Source of the DNA: Ciona savignyi
Taxonomy: Eukaryota; Chordata; Ascidiacea; Phlebobranchia; Cionidae
DNA: 64,000 bases
Direction: 5' to 3'
Assembly (NCBI GenBank): GCA_000149265.1
Contig: CH002614.1
Span: 586,459 to 650,458, forward strand
Below are positions 59,674 to 64,000 of the stretch, one piece after another. Within the stretch, counting starts at the first letter, position 1. Every line of letters begins with the position of its first letter. Both the position numbers and the translations under genes were made by a program. Under the pieces are notes generated by a model. That model had not been told where the DNA came from and searched no databases. It was given only the letters and a program-made list of their open reading frames with translations.

Positions 59674-61933
59674 TCATACAATACGATAATTGCATTTGTA
59701 AGCACATTGCAATATCCTTTCTGAGGAAACGGTATCGGCGGAATTAAGGTCGTCACACGCACGATAGTGTAAACTGGTCATTGTCCTCGACATTAATCTA
59801 TCGAAAATCATCACTGGCTCCTTGGAAGATGCTTTCGTTCTTCTGGAACTGCGTTCATCGGACGCACGCCTTTTCCAATTCGTAGCAACGAAAATTACAG
59901 AACTGATGGAGGCTATTGTGCCAAACACCAGACAAACGGTGCCAAATATCACATATTCCTTCCGTGGCTTCCTCACCAGTACGCTGAATGCTAAACATAC
60001 AGATCCACCGATTGCAATGATTAGAAATGCCATGCCAGCGTACATTGTAGGACGCAGTTGTGTAGTCTTGTGCACAGAGAAATTCTGCAATAAAACAAGT
60101 GTGTTAATGCTTTTTGTGCGGCGGGTTAGCTCCATCGAAAGTGCTGTCGGCGGTCTGCAGGCACCCAACGATGCTTGGATCTAAACCAGACTCTATTCAT
60201 AGAAATGTGTCTTTGTGCAATAAACTGACAATAATATTAATTTGCCATTACACTAATCGGCCGTTTTTATCATATAAAACACACTGCAATAGCTCAGGTA
60301 ACCCAATGGTGATCATGATGTAATCTGAAGTTTTACCCGTGTCACCCTTTCTTTACTTTTTTACCCGTGTCACGTTTAAAAAAAAAAAAACACGAATGCT
60401 TTTGCCACAATGTCCCGAGTATCTAACAAATTTATGTCCTGCCACGAAATGATTTTTAGGTTAGTCATTAGATCACTTGCGAACTTCTGCACATTGCGCA
60501 CTGATACAATAAAACACTTCACCCTTGCTTTTTATCTGTCCTAACATACAATGTTTTTTTCCTACCAGTTGGTCTGGTGGTAGTGCGACACCTTTCAATC
60601 GAACGGTTGCAGGTACGAAACAGGTCGATAGATAGTTGGTTGTGTCCTTGGGCAAGGACTTTGCGGACATTGCCTGAACCCAGCGGATTAATGGGTTCTG
60701 CCAAATTGAAGGAACGTGTGAATCATACACAACATACTGCAATAGCTCCGGTAACCCGACGGTGGGCGCGAGGTGATATCCTATCATGGTTTAAGTAATC
60801 CTAAGACAATGTTTTAAAACTAACAATTTCGATAATTTCCCTTTGTTCACACGGGGAAGGTAAAAATTTTACCAATCGCTTTATATTTCGTTCCAGGTAT
60901 ACGTAGCTTTTACAGGACCACCACCGACGTGTTCACGGTTTAAGAAGGTAATTACTGACCAAGAAAACGTTATAACTAGCCAAAATCATAATTATTTCTT
61001 TGCTATATTGCAATAAACTATAGCACTTTTATAAAAAAAAAGCTACAATAAATATAATTAAAAAATTATAAATATATACATATTGCAAATACAATTGCAT
61101 TTTGGAGAACCCGTGCAATTATTAAACATAACAAGAAGTAAAAGCATTCAGTGTTGTCCATGCGTGACCAAGACAATTAAAAGCAAAAGGCAGAGTACGA
61201 TCTTATAATACTATAGTACTATTCTCTTGCCATGATATGGACTTTTTGACATAAAACAATGTACAATAATAGAATCCCATATAAAACGGTATTATTGGTC
61301 GATGATGCGGGTTACTCGAACCATTACGAAAGCTCTGCTTTCAAGCTAAATCTGACCATATTACTGCACCCACAATACGATGTAAAATATCCATACAAAT
61401 AAATATAATCCTACTACTAGACCTTACTCTAAATTTTAACGCTTAAATAATAAAAGTATATAACCCGCCACCTAAAAATTTTAAATGTGCACTTATCAGA
61501 ACTCGTAAAAATATTTTACAAGTGATAAGGGCTATATACCCACATCTGTCTGGACTCGGGATACAAGGCCTTTAGCTATATATATTTTCTATAAATAGAG
61601 TTAGAAATTCATGAACGTGAAGTTTGATGCTTTAGCATGTATATTTTAAAAAAAAGTAAGGTCCATTATGTCCATACAGCAATAAATGCATTGTATAGTA
61701 TAGGTGATATAAATGCAACACTTTATAGGCATATAAGGCTCGCAAATGATATTGCGATGTCTTACCGAGATAACACCAAAACGTTTTCTTTGAAGCAAAC
61801 TTTCTTTGCTCTTTTTCGGTTTGCTTGCCTTGATCATAAGATGAGTTGTCGTCGGTCTACTGGTGCGGCGATCATCAACGTTACCCGGTTGCAAATCTTG
61901 GTGATTAACCGCAGGTTGTTGATTAGCGGCCAT
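59674..61933 (-). CDS. Unrecognised protein with two membrane helices (two exons)
   Basis: Exons 61766-61933 and 59674-60084 join in phase 0 (TCG|GTAAGA to TTTTATTGCAG|AAT), giving 192 residues; an in-frame ATG four codons earlier (61943-61945) would give 196. The N-terminus is hydrophilic (MAANQQPAVNHQDLQPG), then Lys-rich (KASKPKKSKESLLQRKR). Two hydrophobic segments follow, at about residues 70-93 (MYAGMAFLIIAIGGSVCLAF onward) and 101-125 (VIFGTVCLVFGTIASISSVI onward), separated by a short basic loop (RKPRKE). The C-tail is basic and Ser-rich (KRRASDERSSRRTK). With both ends charged, a hairpin with both ends cytosolic is likely. No family was recognised. The intron contains SINE family 1 sequence. 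The splice sites, frame and membrane pattern support a real gene. Confidence 0.65.
60565..60790 (+). repeat. SINE family 1, copy in intron of the two-TM gene
   Basis: It starts CCAGTTGGTCTGGTGGTAGT, has the B-box region GGTTGCAGGTACGAAACAGG and the full body, and ends after GGCGCGAGGTGATATCCTAT. It is opposite in orientation to the host gene. A short related 3' fragment lies at 60283-60325. Confidence 0.7.
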
Positions 61934-64000
61934 TTGTGAAATCACTATCGTATGAAACTAACAGTTTGATATCGGCTTCTTGATATGATTATTTTTAGAA
62001 TGGCTATTCAAGAATAGTTGAAATTGCCTGTAGATACTCGAAAGCCTACTGTTACGGTTGACTATTTTAAATATACCCTGCGCCTAAAGCTGTTTAGAAT
62101 CAACTGCAAAATGACATATTGGCTATTGGTTGTTAAACGATTTGTAAGCCACCTAACACAAAGTCCCTTGCGGCCACGATCAAGGATCGATTGCTTAACG
62201 ACAATGATCGATATTAAGCTTTGTAATTCAGTAAGTGGCACCATGTCAATATATATTTCATATTAAGTGTAATTATAGCGCACACATAATATGACAAAGT
62301 GAAGACATCACATATATACTGTAAAACTCTAACATACATGACTCTTGATTTTTACCAGAATTTTTTTTATTATTTACCAGTAAATGTGTTTCGTTTGATG
62401 TTTTTCCTGTTCTTTAGATGTTAACTTTGTTAGGTGTTTTTTCTTTTTATTAATTAAATTTATCTTCTTGCCAACTAGTCGAAAAGTAGACCTCAGCTCT
62501 CTAATTTAAAACCACCTTTAAGAGAACGTCACTATAAGAAAGGGGTTAAAATAGACCGTGGCGCTCAAATAAAGGTATTGCGATAGATAAATGCAATGTT
62601 GGCATTCAAAAGTTTAAGAACAAGTTTTCGTTTGTATTGTAATTACTAACAACAGGTTTCCTAAAAACTCTAATGTCTGTAAAAAGCAAGAATCGGATCG
62701 GTGATTATCCCGACGTTCCAAGAACAGGTTGGTACGAACCCATGCGAACCTCTTGAATCCCATCACTGGATATATGTATATATAAACATTCACTTTTTTG
62801 TCAGTACTCGATATTTCAAAAATGTAGACGGGATGTATAATGGGGTATTATCTTCCGACTTGCACCCTCCGTCTCTGGACGCTTTCGTGTTATTATGTTG
62901 CAGGAAAATTATTGCAGTCCACCCTACATCAAATATTGTTGCTCTTATTGTCGTCAATACCGATAAATACTTAATTTTTTTCAGTCATGGGATTTCCTTT
63001 AGACATAGCCTGAATGTGCGGGATAATTTCAAATGCTAAATTATAGTTTATTTTCATTCGTGCAAAAGTTAATGTAAAAATAGAAATGTGATTATTTAGA
63101 TATACACAATGCTGGAAAAAACGTATTAAAAATTTATATATTATAATTGCAAAATTGATAATAAAATATTAAATATTTACTATTGATAAAACAAATAAAA
63201 TATAACATCATTTTTGTTATTTACTGTGTCTAGATGTTTTACCAAACTATAATGTTTGACCGCGAATAGTATAACCTGTTTGGATCTCTTTTATTCAGTC
63301 GAAACGTTTTTAAAGAGCCAATTGCTCAGTCAGATGTTTTTTGTGCGAGGCACGTATATACATTTTCACTGCATATCTAAAGAATATTAGAAAACACACC
63401 TCAGTAGGTTAAAGGTTCTTGCGAAATATGAGAGACTGCCACAATCACATAACTGTTACATTGAAATCGCTCCGGTAACCCAAAGTTAAGGGTGATAATC
63501 TGACTTCTCATTTTCCCAATCAAGAAGATAAAAATATCCTATTTAATTAAATAGGTGGTGAATTAAATCTAGTATGCTTTTTATAAAATAAAACACATTT
63601 GTGTTAAATTTACAAGTGCCCTTGTTGGCAAGTCGGGCACCAAAACGGTCATTATAGCTACGTAAGGATAAAGCGCTAACTTTTCTGAAATTTCCCGCCA
63701 AACTTCGACGATGCAAGCGTTAAAAGTGATAAAATAGAACTTGTTTCTTCTAGAACAATATCGCTTGTCAGATCAGCGATACATGACGTGGAGTCAAAAT
63801 GATTTCTCAAATCGCTTGCCATCGCTGTAAGTGTATATCGCAATAATTCTCCAGCCCTTACCGATTATATATTTATATTATATTTCTATGTTCAGTAATT
63901 TTCTGGCGGGAAATTAGGTAAATAAATCAATTGAATTGGCGGCAGCAGTAGTATAACTTTTTAGCTGTGTAAAACGGGATTTCAAACATCTTTAGTACAT
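61934..64000. other. Region upstream of the two-TM gene, no gene recognised
   Basis: AT-rich. It contains the presumed promoter of the two-TM gene and a SINE 3' fragment at 63441-63545. Frames at 62018-62266 and 62701-63039 have no domains or convincing splice partners. Confidence 0.5.
63441..63545 (+). repeat. SINE family 1, 3' fragment
   Basis: ATTGAAATCGCTCCGGTAAC followed by GGGTGATAATCTGAC and AAAAATATCCTA match the 3' third of the family. Confidence 0.5.

Noticed and set aside
60897..60947. Plus-strand stretch with CAG acceptor, 17 open codons and GTAATT donor
   Set aside because: No other plus-strand exons nearby to join; isolated and opposite to the two-TM gene.

Overview
The window looks like AT-rich nuclear DNA of an ascidian tunicate, most likely a Ciona species. 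Genes have many short GT-AG introns, the families are animal ones (EDEM1, SELENOI, FACIT-like von Willebrand A and collagen modules, long CCP/sushi tracts), and two tRNA-derived SINE families are scattered through introns and spacers. The genus is inference; the animal affinity is directly supported. Exon borders were derived by hand from reading frame, splice consensus and family alignment. Every coding exon listed keeps the frame across its junctions, except next to the assembly gap.

Layout. 1184-2247 (+): the last three coding exons of an EDEM1-type ER mannosidase-like gene whose 5' part lies upstream of the window. 4184-40037 (-): one very large secreted matrix gene with about 81 visible coding exons and about 3.6 thousand visible residues. 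Its order is signal peptide, basic linker, fibronectin III modules, Ser-rich linker, VWA, 41 CCP modules, VWA and interrupted collagen helix. A 558-base run of N (32305-32862) hides part of it. 40038-48452: spacer with no recognised gene, a 341-bp hAT-type MITE and a decayed SINE. 48453-51257 (+) and 52944-57890 (-): two convergent CDP-alcohol phosphotransferases of the EPT1/SELENOI family with matching ten-exon structures. The minus copy carries an in-frame UGA at the selenocysteine position and a possible SECIS hairpin; the plus copy ends at a UGA two codons earlier in that exon. 58041-58526: a second hAT-type MITE upstream of SELENOI. 59674-61933 (-): an unrecognised two-exon gene for a protein with two membrane helices. 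61934-64000: nothing recognised apart from a SINE 3' fragment.

The genes are not an operon and share no evident pathway, although EDEM1 and both EPT-like proteins would act at the ER. The most unusual item is the matrix gene. Two collagen XII/XXI-like VWA domains bracket 41 selectin-type six-cysteine CCPs, and the central CCPs were clearly built by repeated duplication of multi-exon cassettes. The second is the SELENOI pair, which shows a selenoprotein beside a paralogue that appears to have lost selenocysteine.
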